Shown here piece after piece: positions 1-9,505 of a stretch of 64,000 nucleotides of DNA. The translations under genes were made by a program, and so were the position numbers. The DNA is from Sipunculus nudus. Taxonomy: Eukaryota; Annelida; Sipuncula; Golfingiida; Sipunculidae. Within the stretch, counting starts at the first letter, position 1; each line of letters begins with the position of its first letter. A model generated the notes under the pieces. That model did not search any database. It had not been told where the DNA came from and saw only the letters and a list, made by a program, of their open reading frames with translations. The DNA lies in NCBI GenBank assembly GCA_026874595.1, contig CM049315.1, forward strand, positions 9,211,664-9,275,663, read 5' to 3'.

Positions 1-546
1 AATGGCTGAAAGGAAAGTTCACATTTGGGACTAGATACTTGCCACAGTAGGGACAGGCCAACTCATGTATTCATATAATCATATTTTATGGTTAGTGTTG
101 TTGTCAATGACAAGTTAATAATGATGCAGGTGATGACTGAGGTTGCTTTTTAGTCATTTACTGAATAAATTTATTCCAGGTAAGATTGCTGTTTGAATAT
201 GTATTCTCAATATACACATATCTTTACCAATGTTTATAAATGCTTCCATCATAGCCATACATTTTTTTTTATGAATGTTAAATTGAAGCCATCTAAACCT
301 TACTCAGACTAATACCTTTGTTCTGTGCAAATCATCAATACTTGCCTGTATTGATACAACCATAGTGTCCACTAAAATATATTCAATAATGAAGTTGTAC
401 TTTAAATGATTCTTTCACAAAGACCATTAGTTATTTTTACCAATGCTACTGTTATATTCTGAGTGTTTGTTTCATAATGTTTTCACCAATTAATGTTACT
501 TATTGAAACTCTGATTATTTTGATTTAATGCTTGTGAGATCCTTAC
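1..546 (-). other. Intron downstream of exon f (partial)
   Basis: AT-rich sequence following the donor gtaagg of exon 547-666. I see no exon, repeat boundary or conserved motif in it. Confidence 0.7.
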
Positions 547-666
547 ATCGTTGGTGCTGACGAGCCATGACATCTCTGTGTATGACACCTGTTTCCCGTC
601 CACATAACACTTCAGTTCACTTTTGCTCCAGCGGTTGTAGATGTGCACTATGCTTACCATGTACCA
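547..666 (-). CDS. NBEA: NBEA/LRBA exon 'f': lectin-like domain, [13 protein letters not shown] segment
   Basis: An exon of 120 bp (40 codons, phase 0 at both ends) between acceptor TTTTACAG and donor GAT|gtaagg. It encodes [19 protein letters not shown] followed by [21 protein letters not shown]. Vertebrate LRBA and NBEA share WYM.(I/V)VHIYNRW.(N)SE(L/I)(R/K)CYV(N/D)G at this place. The frame is also open upstream of the acceptor to position 720, where a second acceptor-like TTTTAG stands before a copy of the same first nine exon bases. The next exon of the gene, which should begin with a Ser- or Thr-rich turn and CFLGSSE-like motif, lies below position 1 or was not recognised. Confidence 0.96.
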
Positions 667-762
667 CTGTAAAATTAGGAACAGTATACTATCTGGTGAA
701 AATATAAATATCATGTACCACTAAAATAAGGAACAATATACTATCTGGTAAAAAAAAACATG
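658..762 (-). repeat. Tandem copies of the exon f 3' splice-site region (two of three copies)
   Basis: Two adjacent copies (about 658-711 and 712-762) of a 54-bp unit. On the minus strand each reads ACCAGATAGTAT...TGTTCCT.ATTTTA(C)AG|TGGTACATG, that is, the polypyrimidine tract and AG of the exon 547-666 acceptor followed by its first nine bases. A third copy is at 2103-2150, separated by an inserted transposable element. The copy at 712-762 keeps an AG acceptor (exon-like start 720). Confidence 0.85.
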
Positions 763-2100
763 TGACCCGTGGGTCATGACACCCAGCAGACTGACATGTT
801 TACAATATAACCTTGCACAGGGAACTAATTAAGATAATGTAGGTGGCATCATCGTTCATGCTTATTACCCTAAGTTTATAAAGACCCATAAACACACCAA
901 ATTTGATGACATTCCATGCAGCCATTCCTGAGGAAACTGGCAATTTGTGTGTATTTTTCATTATTTCTGGGGCGCTCGAACATGCCAAGTGACTCACAGA
1001 ATATAGGTCTCAATGCCCTAATTTCAGGTTTCTGAGGAGAACTTTTGAGCAACTCTCATGATGTAAAGTAAGAAGATTCTAGTTCCAATGGTTATAATTT
1101 GTGCCTTGCTTTGGTATAAAATTTTCAATAATTCGGGAGGGGGGGGGGATGCTTATAATCACCATAGCTTGGAGAATATAAGTAACAGAACCCTATTTCA
1201 GGTTTCCATGAAGATTTTTGATGGACCTCCCTTGATGTTAAATAAGAAGATTCTTGGTTGAATGGTTATGATTTGTACCCTGTCAGCAGACGAGGCATCA
1301 CTGAATGGACCTCCCAGGATGTGAAGTTAGAAGATTCTAGGACCAATGGTTACCATTTCTGCCCTGTTAACGAGCGCATCTTTAAGTTCTCAAAAACAGA
1401 GAGTGTATAAATTTGAAAAAATCAAGATGGCACAACCAGTCAAAAGGAACTGATGAAACACTCCATGATTGATGTGCATGTAAAGATTCATGGGGATCAA
1501 TGAGTTAGTTGTTCAGATACTTAAGCTTTTGAATCAAATTTTCAATTACTGTTGGGGGTGCTTAGAAGCCCCATAGCTCAGAGGTTATGGGGAACAGAGA
1601 ACTGATTTTAGGTTTCCAAGGAACCTCTCATGGGCCTTCTGTCTAGATGCAAGATTCTAGGTCCACTCATTATGATTTGTGCCATGTTAACAGATGATCG
1701 CATCTTTAAAGTTCTCCAAAAAAAAAAGAAAAAAATACAGATGGCGCCACAAGTCTGCAGAAACTGATGAAAAACTCGTTGATCAATACCCATGCAAAGA
1801 ATCATGCTGATCAATGCATTAAATGTTCAGATACTTCAGCTTTTCTTTCAAATTTTCCATTATTCTGGGGGGGGGGGTACTTCAGAGCCCCCATACCTCA
1901 AAGAATATGGGTAGCAGAGACCTAATTTCATGTTTCTAAAGAGATTTTTCATGGACCTCTCTCGATGTCAAATGAGAAGATTTCAGGTCAAGAGGTTATG
2001 ATTTGTGCCCTGTTTTAAGGACAGATGTCTGGACGACCGGAGGGATGATGGACAAAGAGTGATTGCTAAAGCTCAGATGACTTACAGTCAGCTGAGCTAA
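758..2100 (+). mobile_element. Non-autonomous 'ACAAG...GCTAA' element, copy A1
   Basis: It begins ACATGTGACCCGTGGGTCA (with an imperfect palindrome) and ends CAGTCAGCTGAGCTAA, with a short GACGACCGG/GATGGACAAAG tail before the end. The family has subterminal inverted repeats CTCAGCTGACTG/CAGTCAGCTGAG. The body consists of diverged modules of about 330 bp that recur within and between copies (motifs: AATATGGGTAACAGAGACCTAATTTC, each phrase split by mutations; GTTATGATTTGTGCCCTGTTAACAG). It has no transposase. It is inserted between the second and third copies of the exon f acceptor duplication. Similar elements (ACAAGAGGCCCATGGG.. to ..CACCTGAGCTAA) are widespread in molluscs as I recall; the transposition mechanism is not clear to me. 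Confidence 0.75.
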
Positions 2101-2102
2101 TC

Positions 2103-2150
2103 AATATCCTGTACCACTGTAAAATAAGGAACGGTATACTTCAGTATCTG
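2103..2150 (-). repeat. Third, outer copy of the exon f acceptor unit
   Basis: The minus strand reads ACCAGATACTGAAGTATACC, then GTTCCTTATTTTACAG|TGGTACAGGATATT. It matches the functional acceptor of exon 547-666 including CAG|TGGTACA, but a transposable element (758-2100) has been inserted just downstream in the transcript. Confidence 0.8.
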
Positions 2151-2550
2151 GTAAAAGAAATAAATATTTGTTAAAATGATTAGATAGGGATGAACCTAAT
2201 TACAGCATCCCGAAAGTGGATGTTTTATCAATAATCCAGCAGAAAGTTTTCTGAACAGAAATATTACATATCTTGGAAATCAAAGGACCCAGACATCATG
2301 ACAATTATTCATTATTAAGAGTCAATATGTTGCCCTTAGAAAAGTGCAGTGCAGTGGTAATTAGGCTTGAGCCGCTGCACTATTTTCAAACCCACACTGT
2401 AATTGTTTTGTTTTTTTTTAAATCTTATTCATCCATTGAACATTTTCAATCGGTTCAAATGCTTTTTGAGTTCAAATATACATTATTCATTGTTCACTAT
2501 TGTGCTGTCTGTTTATGCTAGCTATTGACTGTGACTGAATTATGCCTCAC

Positions 2551-2677
2551 CCGTCTTGGCTGGAAATCATACTTGACACAGTGCTGAAACCCTTTGCCTT
2601 TGACCTTCATTGATGTGATTACAAGGGCGTTGCCAAGGAAGTGACCAGAGTAACCAACTCCTTTACTGGTTCTGAAA
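2551..2677 (-). CDS. NBEA: NBEA/LRBA exon 'e': lectin-like domain core
   Basis: An exon of 127 bp from acceptor GTTATAG to donor CGG|gtgagg. Its first T completes the Cys codon (TG|T). It then encodes 42 codons, starting [19 protein letters not shown], through [17 protein letters not shown]. Vertebrate NBEA has [19 protein letters not shown] and [17 protein letters not shown], so conservation is very high and there is no gap or stop. It ends in phase 0. Confidence 0.97.
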
Positions 2678-3508
2678 CTATAACACACACAAGCTGGTTA
2701 AAAGTAATCATATCCCAAAGAAACCCTTAACATCAGTCATTTCTGAGCAGTTCATTTGCTAGCACCTATCCAAACTGGCCCTCTTATCACATAACCAAAA
2801 CAAAAGGTCATGAGATTTAGGGAATCAGAATAACAAATGTGGAAATAATTCATAAAATGAGCCTAAAAGATAAACCAGGGGCCATGTGAAATTCTAATCA
2901 ATATTTTATTGTGTTAATCTGAAGAGATGACATAATGTGCCCAAAAAATTCTCTGAGCCTTGAAACAAAATGCACTACTTTTTTTTCACTCATATTTGAT
3001 ACTTGATTAGCACTGTATGTGAACACTCTACTCTAAACACATGATGTCACAAAAGCCAAAACAGATCCTAACAAATTTCATAAACCAACATAGTTTAGAA
3101 CTACACTTGCTGACAGGTGGCAGCACCTGCTAGATATCACAGCAGCTATTGATCACAGAACTAGCACTGATTTAAAAACTTCATCCATTCTTAGTCCATC
3201 ATGCTTCTCTTGCTGTAAATCTTGAAGAAAATTTTATACTTGCTGATGGGGATAAAAATGAACTGATAAGAGAGAGAAAGCCATACAAATGACGTCTATG
3301 CTCCACTCTAATGAGCACAAAAATCATAACTTACCTGGAATAAAATAAATATTATTATGACCCATGGCAGATATATGTTTTCATTGTGGGTGGTTATTTC
3401 ATTGATTTATCCATTTGCAACTTAATGAGAAAGATATGAATAAGTCTGATGAAATTTTATGGGTGTTTGAGGAAATACCAAGGGAACAATTCATTTTATT
3501 TTGGAAGT
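2678..3508 (-). other. Intron d-e, exon e-proximal part
   Basis: AT-rich intron sequence upstream of the exon 2551-2677 acceptor. I see no further coding sequence or repeat boundary. Confidence 0.6.
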
Positions 3509-5670
3509 ACCATATTTCATCTAATTGTTCGACCATAAAAAAATAAATAAATTTTACAGAGGTCGATTAAATGGAGGATAATTAGAAATTAGTTCCTTGC
3601 AAATCACGTCATTGTCGAATAAATAGAATCGCTTTTATGTATGGGTTCGTCAGCCATCACCTCAGTTCATGGTCGTGTCTCTCGTATTGTCCATTACAGC
3701 TATATTTTTATGTGCGCTATTAAATCCCGTCATGTGACAATATAATAGGTTACAAAATAAATGTTATCCATTATATAATGGAGCTGTTTCTTAAAATCAA
3801 CTGTATTAATTCCATTCAAATGGCGAGTTACGGGCATTCATACATTGCTGTGGTGGACATATGAAGTGCGTGATTTGCCGTCGTACGGTGGGCGATATTA
3901 TAGCTTTTAAGAAAAATTTGGTTTATTATCTTGTCAGATCTTCTCAAAAATATCATAAATAAGACCAGTAAATTTCACAAGATTTTAATCGTATTTTAAA
4001 GAAATACAAAATACAAACATCCTGCTCACCGTGTTTGTAAGAAAACAAATATTCACAGCATGCTCAACGTATTTGTCAGTTATAAATACAAAGTGATGAA
4101 TGCAAACTACGTTTCACAGCATACCTATTGTGTTTGTCAAGACACTGTGTTATGTAAATGAGGTTGTTATATGAAAAACAAAAAGGAATAGTGAGGGAAT
4201 ATGTCGGTACAAAGGGACTGAGGAAGCTTTAATAGCGAGTTTGGTTATAATAACGCCTGTTGTCCAAACACGGACACGGGACATGATTTCCCGGCCAAGT
4301 GTTCCCTAAACATCGATTAACATGAAAGGCGATAGTTTGCCCTTTGACCACTACCATGTAATCTTGGTCAGACCGTGTCGGAGGGTAAACTGTGACCAGT
4401 GGGTAATTAGTGAGTCGATTTTCATTGAATGTAATTAACGGTGGGGCATTGGAAGCACCTAATAGGGCAAGACGTTCTCTAAACACTGCTTCATTTCAAA
4501 TTTCATGACTCATTTAATTGATATCGTGATCAACATACTGAGGTAAGATTTTCATTTTCAGCTGACTGCATGCAGATTTGTTTTTTTTAACTCGCATATT
4601 TCCACACAATGTAACTGTACCGGTATTCAGAATTACCGAAATCATGAATGAAAATGCTCAATACTGACTCGATAATACGCGAAGTACAGAACCGTGTCTC
4701 TAGCGGTCCATAGAGAAACACAATCAGTCTCTCTCTCTCTCTCTCTCTCTCATTTATATATAACAATAGTAAATAAAAATAAGGATTATAAAATTTAATG
4801 ATAATTCTTTTCACTTTTGAAATGTAGTGGTAAGAAAATTCGCCCATGTTTTTTTTTGTTTCATTTATAACGATGCATTTATTAAATCTCAAATAAGTTA
4901 GATCATTCATACAGGACTGAAGGGATGCAAAATGTGTAGTGTCAAGGCTGAATCCAATAAATCACATAATTTTTGCTTATAAGTACGGTACTTTTTTCAG
5001 AGGGTTCCTCTCGATTAATATTTATTTAAGCGCTACTGGTTGTTGTTTAAGTCTGTTCCCATTTCCCATGTCCCATGCTGCTTTGCGCGTGGCCTGTGAG
5101 TTTGTGTTCATGGGCGAGCTATTTACGCCCCAAACGACCAAGGGTGCCAGCCAAGAGATATGAATGCCGTGAATACAGCATTATTTTATAATTAACATGA
5201 TTATCTTACGTCAGTTATCATCTACTATCGAGCGAGTGTTAGAGATATCTTTTCGTCATCAAACGTCAATGTTTAGCGTATTTACGGCAACAAGGTCAGG
5301 GGTCAGAGCTGACAGTCATGAGCCATTTTAAACGTCGCTATAATGCGATCACTTTTGCGCAGTTTGTTAAAAGTATTAAAGAAAATCACATTTTTATAAT
5401 GTAGAAGACGCTTTTACATTTGTCCTGATGAATGAAACAAACACCAAATACAGTATGTTACATATATTCCTTTATTTTATTCATCAGACACTTACCTTAC
5501 TGGATATGACTGGTCTCTTTCGACACCATGTCCGCCAGTTTGGACATGATTCAGTGAGATGAAAAACTTTTCAAGCAGTCGAAAATTAGAGGAAATTTAG
5601 AAATTAATAACCTTGAATATTATTGGAGGTCGTATAAATAGAGGGATCGAACAATTGGATGAAATACGGT
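3509..5670. mobile_element. 2.2-kb DNA transposon relic with terminal inverted repeats
   Basis: The left end ACCATATTTCATCTAATTGT, TCGACC and the right end, read on the opposite strand, ACCGTATTTCATCCAATTGT, TCGATCC form imperfect terminal inverted repeats. Subterminal sequence is also inverted (left: AGAGGTCGATTAAATGGAGG; right, opposite strand: tracts around ACGACCTCCAATAATATT). The style (CCGTATTT..TC.AATT.TTCGACC, possible TA at the left edge) recalls pogo/Tigger elements of the Tc1/mariner superfamily, which is an inference. The interior is richer in CpG than the surrounding intron. Open frames of 85 codons or less (for example 4229-4486 minus and 4939-5163 plus) show no motif I recognise, so any transposase is gone or was never present. 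Confidence 0.6.
4728..4751. repeat. (TC)n microsatellite
   Basis: Twelve uninterrupted TC units inside the 3509-5670 element. Confidence 0.95.
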
Positions 5671-6301
5671 CATGAGTATCGCCAAAATATGTTTTCCCAT
5701 TTACAAAATTCTATAACACTGTGAGAAAGGGCAATATCTTCCTATGGGCTTAGGACAAAACCATTCACTGGTATCATGGACTGCCTCTGTTGCAGGACTT
5801 GCCTGTGATCAAACCATGGTGTTCATGTTCTGTGGCACACAATTTCTATGTAGCACACAGTAAAGTTTGGTGGAGGTATTCATGTAGTCCCAAACTACTG
5901 TGCTTGGTCAATTACAGACACCATGAACATCTTAACCAATCAGCATGTACAGCTATGTGCAACTTTTTTCTTCTTAGTATGTGAAGTACTGCATTCAATG
6001 GCAACAGCAAAATTAACACCAACTGCATTATAACCCAAGAAACAACTTCCCCAATGCAGACAGTGAAAAATACATCATTTTCATGTCATTTAGAGGCTAG
6101 GGAGTTAATGAACCCTTAGTATATATTTGTGTATATCCACGAGACACAAAGCACAAAGCACATATAAAACCCCAGCTTTAATGGCATACTCTATGCATAT
6201 ACACTGCGAAAAGGTGTTTTGAGTTTTCACCTTTCAAACAATAATGTTTTAATCACTGTAGATTTTACTCAGGGCATTCACACTGTGTTATACTAACTCA
6301 C
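5671..6301 (-). other. Intron d-e, exon d-proximal part
   Basis: Starts with the exon 6302-6423 donor at its upper edge (gtgagt at 6296-6301, minus strand). It contains no other feature I can support. Confidence 0.6.
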
Positions 6302-6423
6302 CAGTACAGATACGGTTTCTCTCTTTCTACGTTAGTTCCTGTGACGGGGTCCAGGTAGAACCAGCAAGAAAAGGTCCAGCCACTTTGGTACGGCCACCTG
6401 GCAATAGGGGGCAGCGCAATAGC
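6302..6423 (-). CDS. NBEA: NBEA/LRBA exon 'd': start of the concanavalin A-like lectin domain
   Basis: An exon of 122 bp between acceptor GTTTCTAG and donor TACTG|gtgagt. It encodes 40 residues, [18 protein letters not shown] then [22 protein letters not shown], plus two bases of a Cys codon completed by the next exon. The vertebrate pattern [18 protein letters not shown], a variable WFRMDP-like stretch and KPYLYC is clear. This begins the concanavalin A-like beta-sandwich next to the armadillo-like region; its role in the family is structural or interaction-related and no lectin activity is implied. The middle ([11 protein letters not shown]) differs from vertebrate DPxNNINVDKD, as expected for a surface loop. 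Confidence 0.96.
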
Positions 6424-6987
6424 CTAGAAACAAATCTCAAATTTAGCCCAGAATGTACTTTTTATAGTATAATATCACATAAGCACATATTGAATGGAGG
6501 ATTGACTTGATTTATATTGTAATGGAAATATATGATCAATTGTATAAAACCAACACAATGTAGGTATGACTCAAGGCAAGATAGTAAATATAACTGTTAT
6601 TTTCATCAATAATTTACATTTGCACAAAAGTAGTACCTGTAATGAGAACAGTAATGCTGTTGATGTATGGTTTTATTACCTGCCTGAAGGATCAATTTTG
6701 TATCATCATTCAAAATACTTTCTCAGCCTTAACATTTCACTGGATTGAAATTTAAAATTTTATGCAGTTGAGGTAGTTTTCTGATTCACCTCTTCTGAAG
6801 TGAATATTTGTGTACATTTAATTTAAGAAATTTAACAAAGACCAATACACATTACCCGAAATCTGTATTTGGTGTACTGACATGTATATTGAAAGAGTTA
6901 ACATAATTGTAAAAACATGACTTTTTATATGTAACAGATTAGTCGTTTAACAACTGAACAGGATAGCCTACTGTGATTCCTAAATCT
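6424..6987 (-). other. Intron c-d, unique part before exon d
   Basis: About 560 bp of non-repetitive AT-rich sequence that holds the branch point and acceptor region for exon 6302-6423. The rest of this 2,986-bp intron is the 42-bp array. Confidence 0.7.
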
Positions 6988-9418
6988 TGTTGATGACTTG
7001 AGTAAAATAACTCACTACTCCTTTATTTTTGTTGATGACTTAAGTAAAATAACTCACTGCTCCTCTATTATTGTTGATGACTTGCGTAAAATAAATCACT
7101 GCTCCTTTATTATTTATCATTACTAGAGTAAAATAACTCATTGCTCCTTTATTTTTGTTGATGACTTAAGAAAAATAACTCACTGCTCCTCTATTATTGT
7201 TGATTACTTGAGTAAAATAACTCACTGCTCTTTTATTATTGTTGATTACTACAGTAAAATAACTCACTGCTCTTTTATTATTGTTGATTACTAGAATTAA
7301 ATAACTCACTGCTCCTTTATTATTATTGATTACTACAGTAAAATAACTCACTGCTCCTTAATTATTGTTGATCACTAGAATAAAATAACTCACTGCTCCT
7401 TTATAATTGTTGATTACTAGAGTAAAATAACTCACTGCTCCTTTATTATTATTGATTACTAGAATAAAATAACTCACTGCTCCTTTATAATTGTTGATTA
7501 CTAGAGTAAAATATCTCACTGCTCCTTTATTATTGTTGATTACTAGAATAAAATAACTCACTGCTCCTTTATAATTCTTGATTACTAGAGTAAAATAACT
7601 TACTGCTCCTTTATTATTGTTGATTACTAGAATAAAATAACTCACTGCTCCTTTATAATTGTTGAATACTAGAGTAAAATAACTCACTGCTCCTTTATAA
7701 TTGTTGATTACTACAATAAAATAACTCACTGCTCCTTTATAATTCTTGATTACTAGAGTAAAATAACTTACTGCTCCTTTATTATTGTTGATTACTAGAG
7801 TAAAATAACTCACTGCTCCTTTATAATTGTTGATTACTAGGGTAAAATAACTCACTGCTCCTTTATAATTGTTGATTACTAGAGTAAAATAACTCACTGC
7901 TCCTTTATTATTGTTGATTACTAGAATAAAATAACTCACTGCTCCTTTCTAACTCTTGATTACTAGAGTAAAATAACTCACTGCTCCTTTATTATTATTG
8001 ATTACTACAGTAAAAATAACTCACTGCTCCTTTATTATTGTTGATTACTACAGTAAAATAACTCACTGCTCCTTTATTATTGTTGATTACTACAGTAAAA
8101 TAACTCACTGCTCCTTTATTATTGTTGATTACTACAATAAAATAACTCACTGCTCCTTTATTATTGTTCATGACTAGAGTAAAATAACTCACTGTTCCTT
8201 TATTATTGTTGATTACTACAATAAAATAACTCACTGCTCCTTTATTATTGTTCATGATTAGAGTAAAATAACTCACTGCTCCTTAATTATTGTTGATTAC
8301 TACAATAAAATAACTCACTGCTCCTTTATTATTGTTGATTACTACAATAAAATAACTCACTGCTCCTTTATTATTGTTGATTACTACAGTAAAATAACTC
8401 ACTGCTCCTTTATTATTGTTGATTACTACAATAAAATAACTCACTGCTCCTTTATTATTGTTGATTACTACAGTAAAATAACTCACTGCTCCTTTATTAT
8501 TGTTGATTACTACAATAAAATAACTCACTGCTCCTTTATTATTGTTGATTACTACAGTAAAATAACTCACTGCACTTTATTATTGTTGATTACTACAATA
8601 AAATAACTCACTGCTCCTTTATTATTGTTGATTACCACAGTAAAATAACTCACTGCTCCTTTATTATTGTTGATTACTACAATAAAATAACTCACTGCTC
8701 CTTTATTATTGTTGATTACTACAGTAAAATAACTCACTGCTCCTTTATTATTGTTGATTACTACAATAAAATAACTCACTGCTCCTTTATTATTGTTGAT
8801 TACTACAATAAAATAACTCACTGCTCCTTTATTATTGTTGATTACTACAATAAAATAACTCACTGCTCCTTTATTATTGTTGATTACTACAATAAAATAA
8901 CTCACTGCTCCTTTATTATTGTTGATTACTACAATAAAATAACTCACTGCTCCTTTATTATTGTTGATTACTACAATAAAATAACTCACTGCTCCTTTAT
9001 TATTGTTGATTACTACAATAAAATAACTCACTGCTCCTTTATTATTGTTGATTACTACAGTAAAATAACTCACTGCTCCTTTATTATTGTTGATTACTAC
9101 AATAAAATAACTCACTGCTCCTTTATTATTATTGATTACTACAATAAAATAACTCACTGCTCCTTTATTATTGTTGATTAATAGGGTAAAATAACTCACT
9201 GCTCCTTTATTATTGTTGATTACTACAATAAAATAACTCACTGCTCCTTTATTATTGTTGATTACTACAATAAAATAACTCACTGTTCCTTTATTATTGT
9301 TGATTACTACAATAAAATAACTCACTGCTCCTTTATTATTGTTGATTTCTACAGTAAAATAACTCACTGCTCCTTTATTATTGTTGATTACTACAATAAA
9401 ATAACTCACTGCTCCTTT
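6988..9418 (-). repeat. 42-bp minisatellite, about 58 copies, each carrying an exon end and a 5' splice site
   Basis: The minus-strand unit has four parts: AAAGGAGCA (the last three codons of exon c), GTGAGTTATTTTATTGTAG, TAATCAAC and AATAAT, 42 bp in all. The first unit overlaps exon 9410-9505 and supplies its real donor. Almost all units keep GCA|GTGAGT; a few have GTAAGT (around 7598 and 7768), GTGATT or GTGAGA. Most contain AATAAA six bases before GGAGCA's end. Units near the exon (8000-9400) are nearly identical; those at 6988-7370 are the most diverged (GATGACTT in place of GATTACTA). Between about 7380 and 7990 two variants alternate, giving an 84-bp higher-order unit. A 1-base deletion near 8571, an extra A near 8010 and TAA-creating changes near 8284 and 7360 break the translation frame. 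Exon-proximal units 1-20 stay open. Confidence 0.97.
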
Positions 9419-9505
9419 CTTTCCTGGAAAACTGAAAAATTCATCAGGTCCATGTCGCTGTGGCATCTGTTTCAAAACTTTCAGCAGCTTCACAGAGTGT
9501 CGAGG
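9410..9505 (-). CDS. NBEA: NBEA/LRBA exon 'c', whose 3' end and splice donor lie in a minisatellite
   Basis: An exon of 96 bp (32 codons, phase 0 at both ends) after acceptor AATTTCAG. It encodes [20 protein letters not shown] followed by [16 protein letters not shown] has FFNFPGKSAA and NBEA FFNFPGCSAA before AIALPP, so FPGKKGA|AIALPP with donor GCA|gtgagt gives exactly the family length and there is no better GT upstream. The last nine coding bases, AAAGGAGCA (9410-9418), and the donor are the first unit of the 42-bp tandem array that fills the following intron. The same exon-end plus donor occurs about 57 more times downstream. The open frame also continues through 20 repeat units, so gene predictors may wrongly extend this exon to about 8567. 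The residues K-G-A are the repeat-derived replacement of S-A-A. Confidence 0.94.

Noticed and set aside
4229-4486. 85-codon minus-strand frame as a transposase
   Set aside because: No catalytic or DNA-binding motif is visible; it is only noted as part of the 3509-5670 element.
6988-9418. CRISPR-like array
   Set aside because: The whole unit repeats with no unique spacers, and the context is an animal intron.
7166-9493. Long repetitive open frames (for example 308 codons at 8567-9493) as a gene for a repeat protein
   Set aside because: They are translations of the 42-bp intronic array. Only the first 32 codons after the acceptor at 9505 are the conserved exon, and frames break at indels and TAA changes in the array.
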